From NCBI GenBank assembly GCA_016946835.1, contig JACVTC010000092.1, positions 611,001 through 665,000 of the forward strand: a stretch of DNA of 54,000 bases, read 5' to 3'. Below, piece after piece: positions 29,906-45,776 of this stretch (its first letter is position 1; each line of letters begins with the position of its first letter). The position numbers and the translations under genes were made by a program. The stretch is from Neocallimastix lanati (nom. inval.). Taxonomy: Eukaryota > Neocallimastigomycota > Neocallimastigomycetes > Neocallimastigales > Neocallimastigaceae. The notes beneath the pieces are model-generated. The model was not told the origin of the DNA, did not search any database, and saw only the letters and a list, made by a program, of their open reading frames with translations.

Positions 29906-30889
29906 ATGACTATTGAATTTGAAGAAAAAGATATAAAAGATTTTTTTATTCCTGTTCCCCCAAAAAAAGTTGTAACATGGGAAGAAGAATTTAAAGAATC
30001 AGCAAAATTTAATATTAAAACTATAGACATTTCAATGCATTCTAAAATTATTAATAAAAGAATTAAAAATAACGAAGTAAAAAATTTTGAATTTGTTCCA
30101 GAATTACCTTCTAGTATTAAAGCTTTAGAATTTTTACCTGAAGAAAATGTAAAAGAGCGTGAAGAAATTGTTTTATGTTGTCATGGATGGGAAGGTAGAG
30201 GTTTAAATTTTTTTAAATTTATTCCAAAATTACAAAGTAAAGGTTTTAGAGTATTAGCATTAGATTTCCCATTACATGGAGAAAGTCAAGGTGGATGTAA
30301 ATATTCTGGATGTACAGTTTTTGGTCATACATTAAATGCTGTTATAAGGGAATTAAATCAACCAGTTTATGTGGTAGCACATTCTATGGGAAATGGTGCA
30401 TTTGAAGTAAACTGTAGACTTTCAAATAAAAAAGAAAAGCAATTAGTTAAGAAGTATGTTGGTATTGCTGCAATGAATAAATATTATGATGCTGTTGTTG
30501 GTCATGTTAAGATTTTTAAACTTGAAAATGAAAAACAAATAATTAAAGATTATTGTGAATGTAAAAATGAACTTTTTGGAATAAATGTTGATGATATTGC
30601 ATTAGAAAATGATGTTATTTCTCTTGATATACCAATTCTTTTTGTTCATGATCGAAATGATAAAGAAATTCCATTTGAAAAAACAGTTTTATTAAAAGAA
30701 AAAATGAAAAGAAAAACTTATACTGTGAATGGAAAAGTTTATCCTTCATTTCATGAAACGGAAAAACTTGGTCATAGAAGAATATTACGTGATGAAAATG
30801 TAGTAAATATAGTAGTAGATTTTTTAAGTGATGGTGAAAGTGAAGGAAATAATTTCTTTAGTTATTTAAAAAACTTTTTCAATCATTAA
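29906..30889 (+). CDS. Alpha/beta hydrolase, bacterial-like
   Basis: 327 residues, no intron. The alpha/beta-hydrolase core is complete: oxyanion region CCHGWEGRG (residues 91-99), LALDFPLHGESQGG (117-130), nucleophile elbow AHSMGNG with Ser160, the acid in HDRNDKEIP (probably Asp252), and the catalytic His in LGHRRILRD (His290). The HGWEGRG and DFPLHGESQG motifs are typical of uncharacterised bacterial serine hydrolases. The long N-terminal extension (about 85 residues) has no signal peptide or membrane segment, so it is probably cytosolic. The substrate cannot be deduced. The ATG follows a T-rich stretch and directly precedes the first conserved residues. The lack of introns and the bacterial-style motifs make horizontal acquisition plausible, which is common in gut fungi, but this is inference. 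Confidence 0.85.
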   Translation: MTIEFEEKDIKDFFIPVPPKKVVTWEEEFKESAKFNIKTIDISMHSKIINKRIKNNEVKNFEFVPELPSSIKALEFLPEENVKEREEIVLCCHGWEGRGLNFFKFIPKLQSKGFRVLALDFPLHGESQGGCKYSGCTVFGHTLNAVIRELNQPVYVVAHSMGNGAFEVNCRLSNKKEKQLVKKYVGIAAMNKYYDAVVGHVKIFKLENEKQIIKDYCECKNELFGINVDDIALENDVISLDIPILFVHDRNDKEIPFEKTVLLKEKMKRKTYTVNGKVYPSFHETEKLGHRRILRDENVVNIVVDFLSDGESEGNNFFSYLKNFFNH

Positions 30890-33529
<2,640 letters not shown>

Positions 33530-36015
33530 TTATGAGTTGATAACACGGCTAAGTTTTTGTACACGATTCAATAATATATCACCTTGCTTTATAGCTAATT
33601 GGTATTGAGCATTCTTTGAATCTGGTCTGTTAGTTTGAACAATACCATCAACCTTATCAATGACACAGTTTAATCTTCCGGCACCAATAAAGCGAGATAA
33701 ATCACTAAATTAATTTGAATTAATAATAATTAATAATATATTAGTGTTTAATAATATTATTATTATATTTTACTTATATATATTTTTATTTTTTAATCAA
33801 AAAAAAATTTATATATATATATATTTATTTCTTAAAGATAAAAATTTTCATATTTTACATACTCATCGATAAACTTTTCAGAAACACCGAAAGATGAAGC
33901 CATAGATTCAATGGTTACACTTCTATAAGATTCTAATAATTGGGCATATGAGATGATACGCATTTCACGAACATAATACTTATAGTGAGTGAAAAGAACT
34001 GGATCAAGCTTTAATTGTTGTTCAATGTTAGCTATTTAATAATTTTATAATAAATATAAGTGTATCATAAGATTTAACAATAAATATTATTACTATTTTT
34101 TTTTAAAATATATACATATATTAATTTTATTGTTATGATCATTATTACTATTTACCTAAAGCCTTAAAGAAGTTAGCATATTCACAATTGTATAAGGAGT
34201 TCATATATTGTTCAAGATATGGAATATCATTAACAACTTCTAAAATTTCTGGAGCATTTATAACCTATTTTATTAATTGTGATATATTATTATTATCAAT
34301 ATTTTCAATTTTTTTTTTTTTTTTACAATATTATATTTTATATTGTAAATATTAAACTTAATTTAATACTGTCAATCACATAATAAAATTAAAATTACCT
34401 TAGCTTTTAAGTCCGGTCTTTTTAAGGTAATCATACTAGATAAAACAGCATACTTAACAAAGTCCTTGTAGTCCATTAATTCAGTAGAAGAGAAGGTAGC
34501 AAGTGTATCAAGTAAAAGTGGAGTTGCAGATTTGAAATCTCTGTTAATTAAGAAGTTAATACCTTGGTATACCTTAAGTCTGTTACGTCTATCCCAATCA
34601 CCACCTTCCTCTATCAAACTTTTATATCCATAAATATATATATATTATATATTATTTAAATTGATTGAATATTATTAAAATAATGTATTATTCATTATTC
34701 ATTATTATAATTTTAATTACAAATTTTTAATTCGATATTAATAGAATATTGATTTATAAATTATATATATTAAAAAAAAAAAAAAAAAAAAAAGAGAGAA
34801 AAAAAAGCATACCCTTTAGCTTTTTCAATATTTTTGTTTGTTAATTCATTATCGTTCCAGAAGAATCCCATACGAATTTGTAAGAATAACATATCAATTC
34901 TTTGACCTAATGGACCAGTTTTTTCATAGGCAACTCTGTAAGCACTTAAAGCTTTTTCCTATATTATTAATTTATATATATATATATTATTAATATTTCA
35001 AATAATTGTATTCCATTTTTTTTTATTGTATTATATCCATTTTCAATTTCATTTTATATTTTAGAATTTAATTCGTTTTAATAAAATAAAATATATATAT
35101 ATATTATTATTATTATCATTATTATTTATATTGTTATTGTTTTAGAATTTAATTCGTGTTAATAAAAAAAAAAAAATATGAATATATTATTATTATTATT
35201 ATTATTATTAGCAATTAATAATTTTGTATTTTTCAGGTATTTGAATTAATCTATTAACCTTATAACCAATTTTGGCTAAATATTCAGCTTTAGCAATTAA
35301 TGCATCACTAATTTCAGTTTCACCCAAATTTTGCTGAGCATCTTCTAATTTTTCTTCAAATTGCTTTAACTTTTCTTCATTAGTTTTTTGTAATTGACTT
35401 AATAAATTATTGTCAATTGGGAAATTAAATTCCTTACAAATTAATTCATAATATGGAGCCATTTCTTTAATATATATCAATTATATTATGAAATTTTAAA
35501 AAAAAATAAAATAAAATAAAAATAAAAATTAAAAAAAATAAAAATAATATATATATATACATTATTTAAGAAATAATGAAAATATTATATTAATAAATAT
35601 TGATGTATTATAAATCTTATTATATAAATATTATGAAAAATATTTATTTAAAATTATATTTTTTAAAAACCTTTTTAAAATATATATTAAAAATGTATAT
35701 ATTTAATTTAATATTATATTATTTTTATTATTATTATTTTGTAGTAAATAGTTTTAATTTATTATATTAATTATTTCGACTAATTACATTTAAAAGTAAA
35801 TTATAATCAATTTCATTTTTAAATATATATTTTAAATAGAAATAATTAAAATAGTTAGAAAAGAAAAAATGTATATATATACCATCTTCCTTAACATGTT
35901 TCATGATCAAATCCTTAGCTTGTTGTTTTAATTCATTTGGACCATTGGCAAGAAGGAAACGTGCCTTTGAAATCTCCATATTTGGGATTTTTGGAATATT
36001 TTGATCGTCAGACAT
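33530..36015 (-). CDS. RPN7: 26S proteasome regulatory subunit Rpn7/PSMD6 (7 exons)
   Basis: Minus-strand exons, from the 5' end: 36015-35883, 35464-35259, 34958-34813, 34618-34399, 34264-34156, 34031-33863, 33704-33530. They join in frame to 385 residues (human PSMD6 is 389), and all six introns have GT-AG ends. The protein is a non-ATPase subunit of the proteasome lid. The N-terminal solenoid includes [38 protein letters not shown] and [17 protein letters not shown]. The C-terminal PCI winged-helix region includes [37 protein letters not shown] and [11 protein letters not shown], and the end [10 protein letters not shown] closely matches the animal protein. The start [11 protein letters not shown] precedes a conserved [10 protein letters not shown] stretch. 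Its expression would be expected to be constitutive; no proteasome-control element was recognised upstream. Confidence 0.95.
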
Positions 36016-36960
36016 TTTCGTTTTTAATTTTTTTTCTATTTTTTTTTTTTTTTTTACTTTAATGTATTATTTTTTTTTTATCTTTTCCTTTATTTATTAA
36101 GTATTTTTATTATTATTAAGAGTTTAAATAATTTATATACTTTTCTTTTTATTATAGAGAATTTTTATAAAATATTTATATATATATAATTTTAAGTATA
36201 TATAATACATATATATAATAATTTAAAATATATAAAAGAAATAAAAAATAAAAAATAAAAAATATTAGAGAAATTTGTTTATTTTATAACTTTTTAAACA
36301 TTTTCTATAAAATTAAGATAATTATTATTTAATGTTTTAATGAAAAATACTATATTTACATATATGATGATCAAAACATCAATAATAGAAAAATAATAGT
36401 AGAAGATAAAAACTATATATATTTATTTAATAATATATTTTAATTTTTTTTTTTTTTTTATAAAAATTAATAATAAATATAATAAATAATTATTTATTTA
36501 TTATTTTTCATATTAGTAAATAAAAAATTTATAATTTATTATTTTTATATATTCAATATAATTATTAGGATATATATAATATATAAAACATAAATATAAA
36601 ATAAATAAATTTAATTAAGTTTATATATGTTTTTCATATAATTAATAATTTTTTTTTTTTTTTAGTAAAATTTAATAACAATAAAAATAAATTATTCTTT
36701 TAAATTTAATGAATACATTAATAAGTTTTTATATATATATATACAATATATATATAATATTGTAATTAAATGTATTTAATAAATATAAATCACTAATTAT
36801 TATTGCTAATTAAAAAAAAAAAAAAAAATTAAATAGCAAAATAAAAAATTTTAATCAATGATTATTGATATAAAAATTTTATATCTTTTCTATTTAGTTT
36901 AACCAATTAAAAAAAAAAAAAAAAAATAAAAATACAAATATAAAATTTATAATTAAGAAA
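36016..36960. other. Divergent intergenic region between RPN7 and SMG
   Basis: AT-rich, with poly-T and poly-A runs (for example around 36443, 36650, 36820 and 36910). It is bidirectional promoter space and no gene is seen. Confidence 0.55.
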
Positions 36961-38307
<1,347 letters not shown>

Positions 38308-39553
38308 TTTCAATAACCTAATTTATAGATAACGTTCTTCACATAGTTTTCTTTATAGTCATATATTTATCTTTTTCATTCTTTTATTATTATTTTATAA
38401 TAAATATGAATTAAATTTTACTATTATCCTATAAATAAAAATAAATATATATTAAAATTAATTTATTAAATTTAAATATAAATTATAACTATTATATGCA
38501 TATAATAATAAATAAAAAAAAATAAAAAAAAAATAAAAAAATAAAAAAAATAAAAAAAAAAAGTTTTATCTATTTCTAATTAATAAATAAATTTAATAAA
38601 AATAATATCTATTTCTAATTAATAAATTTAATAAAAACGTAATTTAAAGTAAAAAAGAATACACACCTCAAGACAACAGTATTCATAATTAATGTAATAA
38701 TATAAATAACCCCACTCTTTTTATATTTAAATTTTTTTTTTTTTTTTATTTTTTGTTTTTTACAATTTCAATCGTTCTTTTACTCTTTTTTCAATTTTAA
38801 TAGCATAATATTTACTATAATCTAAATTAATAAATTTAAAAAAAAAAATAAAATAAAATAAAAATAAAAATTAAAATAAAAATAAATAAAATATATATAT
38901 ATATATATATAATATAAAATAAAAAAATAAAAAATAAAAATAAAAATAAAAAAATGATTATTAGAATATAAACATATAACTTTTTTTATTATTAAAATTC
39001 CCTTAATCATTCAGTTTTTTTTTTTATAAAATTTATATAACCTTTTATTTACTAGTTTCATTTCCTTTTAATATATATAATTTTCATTTTTGGAAAATAA
39101 TGTTCACTATCATTCAAATTCTAACAAAATAAGATTATCATTAATATAAAATAATTTAAACACATTTATTATTTTTTTTTATTTTTTTATTTTTTTTTAT
39201 TATTGTATTTTTTTTTTCTAAATTTTTTATACTTTTTTTAAATAATAAAAAAGATATTATAAAAATAAATAATTTACTTTTTTTAAAAAAAAAAAAAGAA
39301 AGAGATATATTCTATTTAATATTTAGATTTCTTTTTTTTAAAAAAAAATATTAAATTTTTTTATAAAAAAAAAAAAGGGTTTTGTTGATCTGGATTAGTT
39401 TTATAGGTTAATTGGCTTTGAAGAAAAAAAAAATATTATTATTTGTTTTGTTTATACAATTTTAATTCATTTAAATCATTGAATTAAAATAAATATAAAA
39501 ACATCTAAAATAATTATATTTTTTTTTCCAATATGATAATAATATTTATTTGC
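38308..39553. other. Convergent intergenic region between SMX2 and eIF1A
   Basis: AT-rich, with homopolymers and a tandem pair of about 33 bp (ATCTATTTCTAATTAATAAA at about 38568 and 38609). Nothing coding is seen. Confidence 0.6.
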
Positions 39554-39967
39554 TTAAATATCATCAATTTCGAAGTCGAAGTTACATTCTTCTTCTTCTT
39601 CACCAAGAATTTCACCTTCATTAATCTTGGTGTTTTCTGGAAGTTCACCGTATTTCTTTAATGATGAAGCTTCATCAGCGGTGTACTTAAGAATAACATC
39701 AGCCTTATCATCTTGGAAATCTCTTAATGAAAGTAAAACAAGATCACCTTGAACAATCCAAACCTTCTTTCTGAAGGCACCACGAATATGAGCTAAACGC
39801 TTAACATTATCACAACATTGAGCTTCAACCCAACCGTTACCGAGCATTTTAGTAACGATGGCATATTCTTGACCTTCTTCTTTGAAAACGAGTTCTCTCT
39901 TAACGGATTCGTTTTCATTCTTTCCCTTCTTTCTGTTTTTTCCTCCCTTTCCCTTATTCTTTGGCAT
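39554..39967 (-). CDS. TIF11: Translation initiation factor eIF1A
   Basis: 137 residues, no intron; the family is about 144-153. It promotes scanning and Met-tRNAi binding on the 40S subunit. The basic N-terminal tail [18 protein letters not shown] is followed by [14 protein letters not shown] and an OB-fold/S1-like domain (about 23-97) with [48 protein letters not shown]. The tail is acidic and ends DFEIDDI, the motif known to bind eIF5B. The start is certain from the universally conserved [12 protein letters not shown]. In the downstream direction it faces the convergent SMX2 gene. Confidence 0.97.
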   Translation of the reverse strand: MPKNKGKGGKNRKKGKNENESVKRELVFKEEGQEYAIVTKMLGNGWVEAQCCDNVKRLAHIRGAFRKKVWIVQGDLVLLSLRDFQDDKADVILKYTADEASSLKKYGELPENTKINEGEILGEEEEECNFDFEIDDI

Positions 39968-41737
39968 GTTTTATTTAATTAAATTAAACTAATTAAAAAA
40001 TAACAGATATAAAAAAATAAATTATTTAATTTAAAAACTGAAAATAAATTACAAATTTAATTATATTCAATCTATCTTTTTTTTTTTTATTGTATTATAT
40101 AAATATAATTAAATTTTTTTTTTATTTATTAAATCTTTTTGCGTAAAGAAAAAAAAAAAAAAAAAAAAGGTTTTTCAACTATTTATTTATTGATATTATA
40201 TTAACAAAAATTATTTTATTACCTTTTTTTAATTAATTGAGTGTAAAAAAAAAAAAAAAATTATTTCAAATATAATTTATTTTATTTCTTTTTTTTTTTT
40301 TTTATTTTTTTTTTTTTTAATATAAATAATATTAAATTATATTATATTAATATTATATGTATTTATTTAAATAAAAATAATGACTAATTATATATTAGAT
40401 TATATTAGGTATTATAGATTAAATATACCAATTATATATTAAAATATTATGAATATAAATATAATTATTAAAAATTATTAATAAGAAAGGACTAGTAAAA
40501 CAGAATATTAAAAAAAAAAATTTATTACAATACGTTACATTAATATATTATATCATATTAATATATTGAATGGTTAATTTTTTTTTTAAAGAAAAAAATA
40601 TAAAATATATATATATTATAATTTTAATATATTAATTTAGATAATGATTGGTTAATATTTTTACTATCTCTGGATTGCCAATAATAAATTAAAAATATAT
40701 ATATAGAAATATAATATGAAAAAAACTCAATAAAAAAAAAAAAATTTTAAATTTATTATTTTTATAATATGAATTTAATTATTGATTAATTTATTAAATT
40801 TGTTTATTTATGCTTTTAACTTTTTAAATATATTATATTTCATTTCATTCATGATTTTCATTTGATTTAAGATTAAATAAAAATTCCAATTGCGGTTATT
40901 TCATAGTTTAGCTTTAAAAGTTTTCATATAAAATTAATATAGTATATAATATATTTAAAAATATAAAATTAATAGTAAATATTTAAAAATATACATATAA
41001 ATAATATAAAAATATCCAAAAAAAAAAAAAAAAAAAAAATTAGATTTAGTAATATAAAATAATTATTCGAATAAACTGGCAAAAAAAAAAAATCAGATTT
41101 AGTATTATAAAATAATTATTCGAATAAACTAGAAAATTAATACAACTCAAAGTATTATTAATAGTAAAGTTCATTAACAAAAAAAAAAAAAAAAGCTTAA
41201 TATTATTAATTAATAGAAATTTTGTATTTATATATTAATATTTATATATTAATGAAAAGTTATAAATAATAAGATTTAAAAAAAAAAAAAAAAAAATTTA
41301 CAAACTTGACCCGCAAATTAATAAATTAATTTTTTTTTTTTTTTATTAATTATTAATTATTAATAATGTTTATAAAAAGAAATAAATTTTAAATTAAAAT
41401 AAATATTTTTTTATTTTTTTTTTTAATTAACAACATTAAATAAGTTAATAAAATTATTTTTTTATATTAAATTTTTATCAATTATTAAAAAGGTTAAATA
41501 CGCTTAAAAAGAATTTGTCTTTTATATATATATTACGATAAATAATTAAAAGTGAAATAAACTATTTTACAAAAAATATATATATATTTATATATATTTA
41601 TAAATCATTTTTTTAGAAAAGATATTAAAAAAAAAAAGATGAATCTTGCAAAAATTTTATTTTTTTTTTGAATATAAAATATATCTTAATATGTATATAT
41701 ACTTATTTTTATTTAAATGCGATACTATTAAAATATA
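39968..41737. other. AT-rich intergenic region, target of copia-2
   Basis: No gene. It has many poly-A and poly-T runs. A tandem duplication of about 55 bp at about 41038-41135 repeats AATAATTATTCGAATAAACT. It includes the eIF1A upstream region. Confidence 0.6.
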
Positions 41738-41742
41738 CTAAT

Positions 41743-41991
41743 TGTTATAAATATTGATTTAAAATATTAAAATAAATTATTTGAAATAAATAAATTAAAA
41801 TTCGTAATTTAATTAAAGTATTAGCAATTATTTTTATAAATTTGTAATTAAATTTATTCGCAATTATTTATGTAAATTAGAAATAGTTTTGATCAAATGA
41901 TAAATAAAAGCAAGCCACAACATGTGTATAAATGTCATTAATTTTACCCTAATTTTATATCCTTGTAATTACCTTATTATTTTATAAATAA

Positions 41992-42024
<33 letters not shown>

Positions 42025-42059
42025 ATTAAATAAATAAATTTGATACACTATATCTATTA
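41743..42059 (+). repeat. 5' LTR of copia-2
   Basis: 317 bp, matching 47047-47363 base for base as far as I could compare, including the internal (AAAT)n run. The terminal bases are TG...TA; shifting the boundary by one would give a 6-bp duplication instead. Confidence 0.93.
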
Positions 42060-42071
42060 GATTAAGAGTCT
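42060..42071 (+). other. Primer-binding site of copia-2 (tRNA-Lys(CUU) anticodon arm)
   Basis: GATTAAGAGTCT immediately follows the LTR. It is the same first 12 bases as in copia-1, TRIM-1 and TRIM-2, then diverges (TTTTCTACC). It complements AGACTCTTAATC of a tRNA-Lys(CUU) anticodon loop and stem. The ATG of the polyprotein is only 21 bases from its start, so this element has almost no leader. Confidence 0.7.
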
Positions 42072-42080
42072 TTTTCTACC

Positions 42081-45000
42081 ATGAACGCCGCCACTACTAC
42101 TACACCTTTTGTCCAAAAACTCAATATAAAAAATTTTCGTACTTGGTACCTCTTTATTCAAAATTTCCTTAAAGGAAAGAGACTATTCCAATATACTGAA
42201 GTCGACATCATTGCTGAACGAACCAACGTCTTTAATCAATTAACTAATGATCTCCAAAATCTACAAGCTCAGGCCGAGAATAATCAAAATAACCGGGAAC
42301 TTCAAGCCAATATCCAAAATATTCAAGAACAATTGATTCAACAACAGAACGCTATGGAAGAGGCGATTGCCAACGACGCTATGGCTAACTCCATAATCAT
42401 CGCTAATGTAACAGATAAAGTTTTAAAATTTATCGAAAGGAGAGAAAAAGCATTCGAAAAAATGGAGAAACTTAAACAACTCTACGAAAGAGACGAAGAA
42501 GAAGAACATTCTATTTGGTACAAGAGGCTCTATGAACTTAAAGCAAGTGACATCAATAACACTATGGATGTCATAAATGAAATTATGGAACTTTTCAATA
42601 TGTTACATGACACAAATTTAAATCCAAACAATTTAGAAAAACTCACAATTTTACACAATGCTCTTCCAAATGAAATCAAAAATATTGTCAATTTTAGCGC
42701 AGACGTCAACCCGATTGAATTCTACAATGATATCAAAAATAAGATTTTTATTAGAAAATATAATAGTAAGTCCAATAGACTCACTAGTTTAAACAACAAT
42801 TATATTCAGAATTCTCAAGAAGACAACATGGACCTTGATTATGATCTTAACCACGTCTACCATCATACTAAAAATCTACGCAACTCAAAATCTTATCCTT
42901 CCAACAAGAAATTTTGTCACATTTGTAAAATCAACGGACATTCCACTGACGAATGTTTTTTCAATGCGAAGACAAACAAAAGAATTCGAAACTCAAAAAA
43001 TTACAAAAACAAAAGAATCAATCAAAAGAAACATAAATATAATTACAAAAAACAAACTGGATCATTAAAAAACATCGAACATAACGATGAATATGTCTCC
43101 TTCGATGAACTTTATAATAACTATTATGATTATTCCATTAATAGCATTGAATATACCGATGATGAATCTATAAACAACATAGAAACAATGGATAATCACA
43201 TGATAACAACTAATAATAATTTTATATTAAACAACAATTTTAATAATAATATTTCATTTTTCATTAATTTTTTACTTTCAAATGATCATGTGTATAGTTG
43301 GGGTTGCTCAGCATATCATTCATTTATGAATACAAAACCGTATCGTCAAGTAAATGATAAAAATATATTCAACCTTGAATATTTATCATCAAATGAACAA
43401 TATCCATATAGTACTCAATGGACCTATGACACAGGTTCCTCTGAACATATTACAAATAATAAGTATCTATTAGCTGATTTTAAAAAACAAAACATTACAA
43501 TGAGATGTGCTAACAATACCGAATGCTACTTTGAAGGATATGGTACATTTCATGGGAAAATAAACGGTCATAGAATTACCTTACATCACGTGCTATTTTC
43601 AAAGAACGTATCAAAAAATATAATTAGTGGTATTAAACTTTCAAAAGAAGGAATATATACCCTAATTGCATCAGATCGAAAAAACAAGCCTTACATCAGT
43701 CTTATTATGAACAATCGAGTTATCGGAACTTTTTATTCCAACATCCACAATATAATACATATGACTATAAATCCAATTAATACTAATTCCCACAATCTAC
43801 TTAACATTGAAATAGACAACAATAATTTAAAAATTTGGCATAATCGACTTGGTCACTTTTTTCTTTATGACATTAACAAATATCTAAAACTAAATAAAAT
43901 AAAGCCATTAAATTGTACTGAATGCCGAATTTCCAAAATGAATAAAGACCCTTTTAATGGTACTCCCCCTAGAGTCACTGAAATACTAGAGACAATCCAC
44001 TCCGACATTGTTGGTCCTGTTGAACCATCCATTACTAACAAAAAATACTTCATAACATTCATAGATGAATTTTCACGAAAGGCATGGTTATACTTACTTG
44101 AAGAAAAGTCACAAGCAACTGAAATAATAATACAATTTCTCACATTTATTGAAAACCAATATAATAAAGTTATCAAAACTTTCAAATCAGACAATGGTAA
44201 AGAATACAAGAATAAAAGGATATTTAATTTCTGTAACAATAAAGGTATAAACAAAGTATTCTCAACACCTTATAATCCGCAAATCAACGGTCTCGCGGAA
44301 AGGTTCAACCGTACCATAGTCGATTGCACAAGAACATTACTATTCACTTCAAAACTCAATACTAAATTTTGGGATTTTGCAATCAAGTACGCCACTCATT
44401 TATATAATATCACTCCACATTCCAGCATAAACAATCAAATTCCCAATAAAATTTTCTTTAATAAAGACATCGACTTATCAAAAATCAAAGTTTTCGGATG
44501 CTCTACATATTATAAAATTCCCAATAACAACAAAATTTCTAAATTCGAGCCCAAATCAAGAAAAGGAATATTTTTAGGTATTGATTTTGAATCTAATAGT
44601 TTCATCATTATGGACTTAAACGATAATAAATGTAAACTTGTTAGAGAAGCACTATTCTTAGAAGATATATTTCCTGGAGTACAATTAAATAGTAAAATAT
44701 CAAATATCAATAATGAACTCTGTATTACAAACAACACTCTTACTTTTGAAAACTCAGACATTTCAGACACCTTCCAATATATTGATAATAATAATTACCC
44801 TAATAATAATATACAACAACATATACATGATATTCGTACTACAGATAGTATTCAAGAAAATGAAAACAACAATACAGAAAATACTGATGGACAAAGCTAT
44901 ACCAACAATGATGACATCAATCATACCAAAAATATTGAAAATAACGACAATGAAATCCACAACGATTCCACAAATTACACCAACAATATTATAATCAACA

Positions 45001-45776
45001 ATAATAATACTGATAAACAATCAAAAACTATAAATCGCAATAGATCACTATTTACGAATGATGACAATAATCACAAGAAAATAAAAAGAAACCCTAGTTC
45101 AATTAATCATAAAAGAAAAAGAAATATTGAAGACGTAGAAAACATAATCTATAAGAAAATAAAAAATATCGACAACATTCCTCAAATACTCAGAAAAAGA
45201 CCACATACATCAACAGATAAAAGCGATCCAATATCTAATAAAAGAATAAAATCACTAATCAATAATAAAGAATTCAATAACATCTCACACATAAATAACA
45301 ATAAAAATAAAATTTCAGCCAAAAACACAATCCAAAAGATCCCTAAAAATTTTAATGAAGCTATTAACAGTAATGAAAAGAAAGAATGGTTAACTGCAAT
45401 CAAAAATGAACTTGATAACTTATATGCAAATAAAATAATGACATTCACTAAAAGAATACCAAAAAATACCAACATTATATCTTCAAAATGGGTATTCACT
45501 GTAAAAAGAGATGAAAACAACAATATCACTAAATATAAAGCAAGATTAGTAGCCAGGGGCTACAAGCAACAAAAAGGTATAGACTATGACATTACTTATT
45601 CACCAACACTTAACACAGATAGCATAAAACTAATTATTGCCCTTGCTGCCAAATTCAAGTGGAATATTCAACAACTGGACATAAAAGCAGCATACTTAAA
45701 TGCAAACATTGACAAAACATTATATATCCAAATTCCAAAAGGAGATAAAAATTTCAAAAAGGTTTCTGGAGATTAA
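42081..45776 (+). CDS. Copia-2 Gag-Pol, N-terminal frame: gag, zinc knuckle, protease, integrase, start of RT
   Basis: 1231 residues with gag and pol fused in one frame, unlike copia-1. A Gln/Asn-rich helical Gag comes first (about 1-260), then a CX2CX4HX4C knuckle (CHICKINGHSTDEC, from C279), protease DTGSS at about 450, integrase WHNRLGHFF (from 586) and CTECRISK, and the core HSDIVGP, FIDEFSRKAW, FKSDNGKEY and PQINGLAERFN. A long Asn-rich linker follows, then the RT start SSKWVFTVKRD (about 1136) to AAYLNANIDKTLYIQIPKG. The frame closes with a TAA at 45774-45776, caused by a one-base shift just before FWRLNRALYGLKQAG, which is readable in the -1 frame from about 45764. A missing T in the TTT at 45763-45765 would explain it: a true loss or an assembly error. 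Confidence 0.92.
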   Translation: MNAATTTTPFVQKLNIKNFRTWYLFIQNFLKGKRLFQYTEVDIIAERTNVFNQLTNDLQNLQAQAENNQNNRELQANIQNIQEQLIQQQNAMEEAIANDAMANSIIIANVTDKVLKFIERREKAFEKMEKLKQLYERDEEEEHSIWYKRLYELKASDINNTMDVINEIMELFNMLHDTNLNPNNLEKLTILHNALPNEIKNIVNFSADVNPIEFYNDIKNKIFIRKYNSKSNRLTSLNNNYIQNSQEDNMDLDYDLNHVYHHTKNLRNSKSYPSNKKFCHICKINGHSTDECFFNAKTNKRIRNSKNYKNKRINQKKHKYNYKKQTGSLKNIEHNDEYVSFDELYNNYYDYSINSIEYTDDESINNIETMDNHMITTNNNFILNNNFNNNISFFINFLLSNDHVYSWGCSAYHSFMNTKPYRQVNDKNIFNLEYLSSNEQYPYSTQWTYDTGSSEHITNNKYLLADFKKQNITMRCANNTECYFEGYGTFHGKINGHRITLHHVLFSKNVSKNIISGIKLSKEGIYTLIASDRKNKPYISLIMNNRVIGTFYSNIHNIIHMTINPINTNSHNLLNIEIDNNNLKIWHNRLGHFFLYDINKYLKLNKIKPLNCTECRISKMNKDPFNGTPPRVTEILETIHSDIVGPVEPSITNKKYFITFIDEFSRKAWLYLLEEKSQATEIIIQFLTFIENQYNKVIKTFKSDNGKEYKNKRIFNFCNNKGINKVFSTPYNPQINGLAERFNRTIVDCTRTLLFTSKLNTKFWDFAIKYATHLYNITPHSSINNQIPNKIFFNKDIDLSKIKVFGCSTYYKIPNNNKISKFEPKSRKGIFLGIDFESNSFIIMDLNDNKCKLVREALFLEDIFPGVQLNSKISNINNELCITNNTLTFENSDISDTFQYIDNNNYPNNNIQQHIHDIRTTDSIQENENNNTENTDGQSYTNNDDINHTKNIENNDNEIHNDSTNYTNNIIINNNNTDKQSKTINRNRSLFTNDDNNHKKIKRNPSSINHKRKRNIEDVENIIYKKIKNIDNIPQILRKRPHTSTDKSDPISNKRIKSLINNKEFNNISHINNNKNKISAKNTIQKIPKNFNEAINSNEKKEWLTAIKNELDNLYANKIMTFTKRIPKNTNIISSKWVFTVKRDENNNITKYKARLVARGYKQQKGIDYDITYSPTLNTDSIKLIIALAAKFKWNIQQLDIKAAYLNANIDKTLYIQIPKGDKNFKKVSGD

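Noticed and set aside
44713-44994. Plus-strand frame in the Asn-rich linker of copia-2
   Set aside because: It overlaps the real polyprotein in another frame and reflects AAT-rich sequence.
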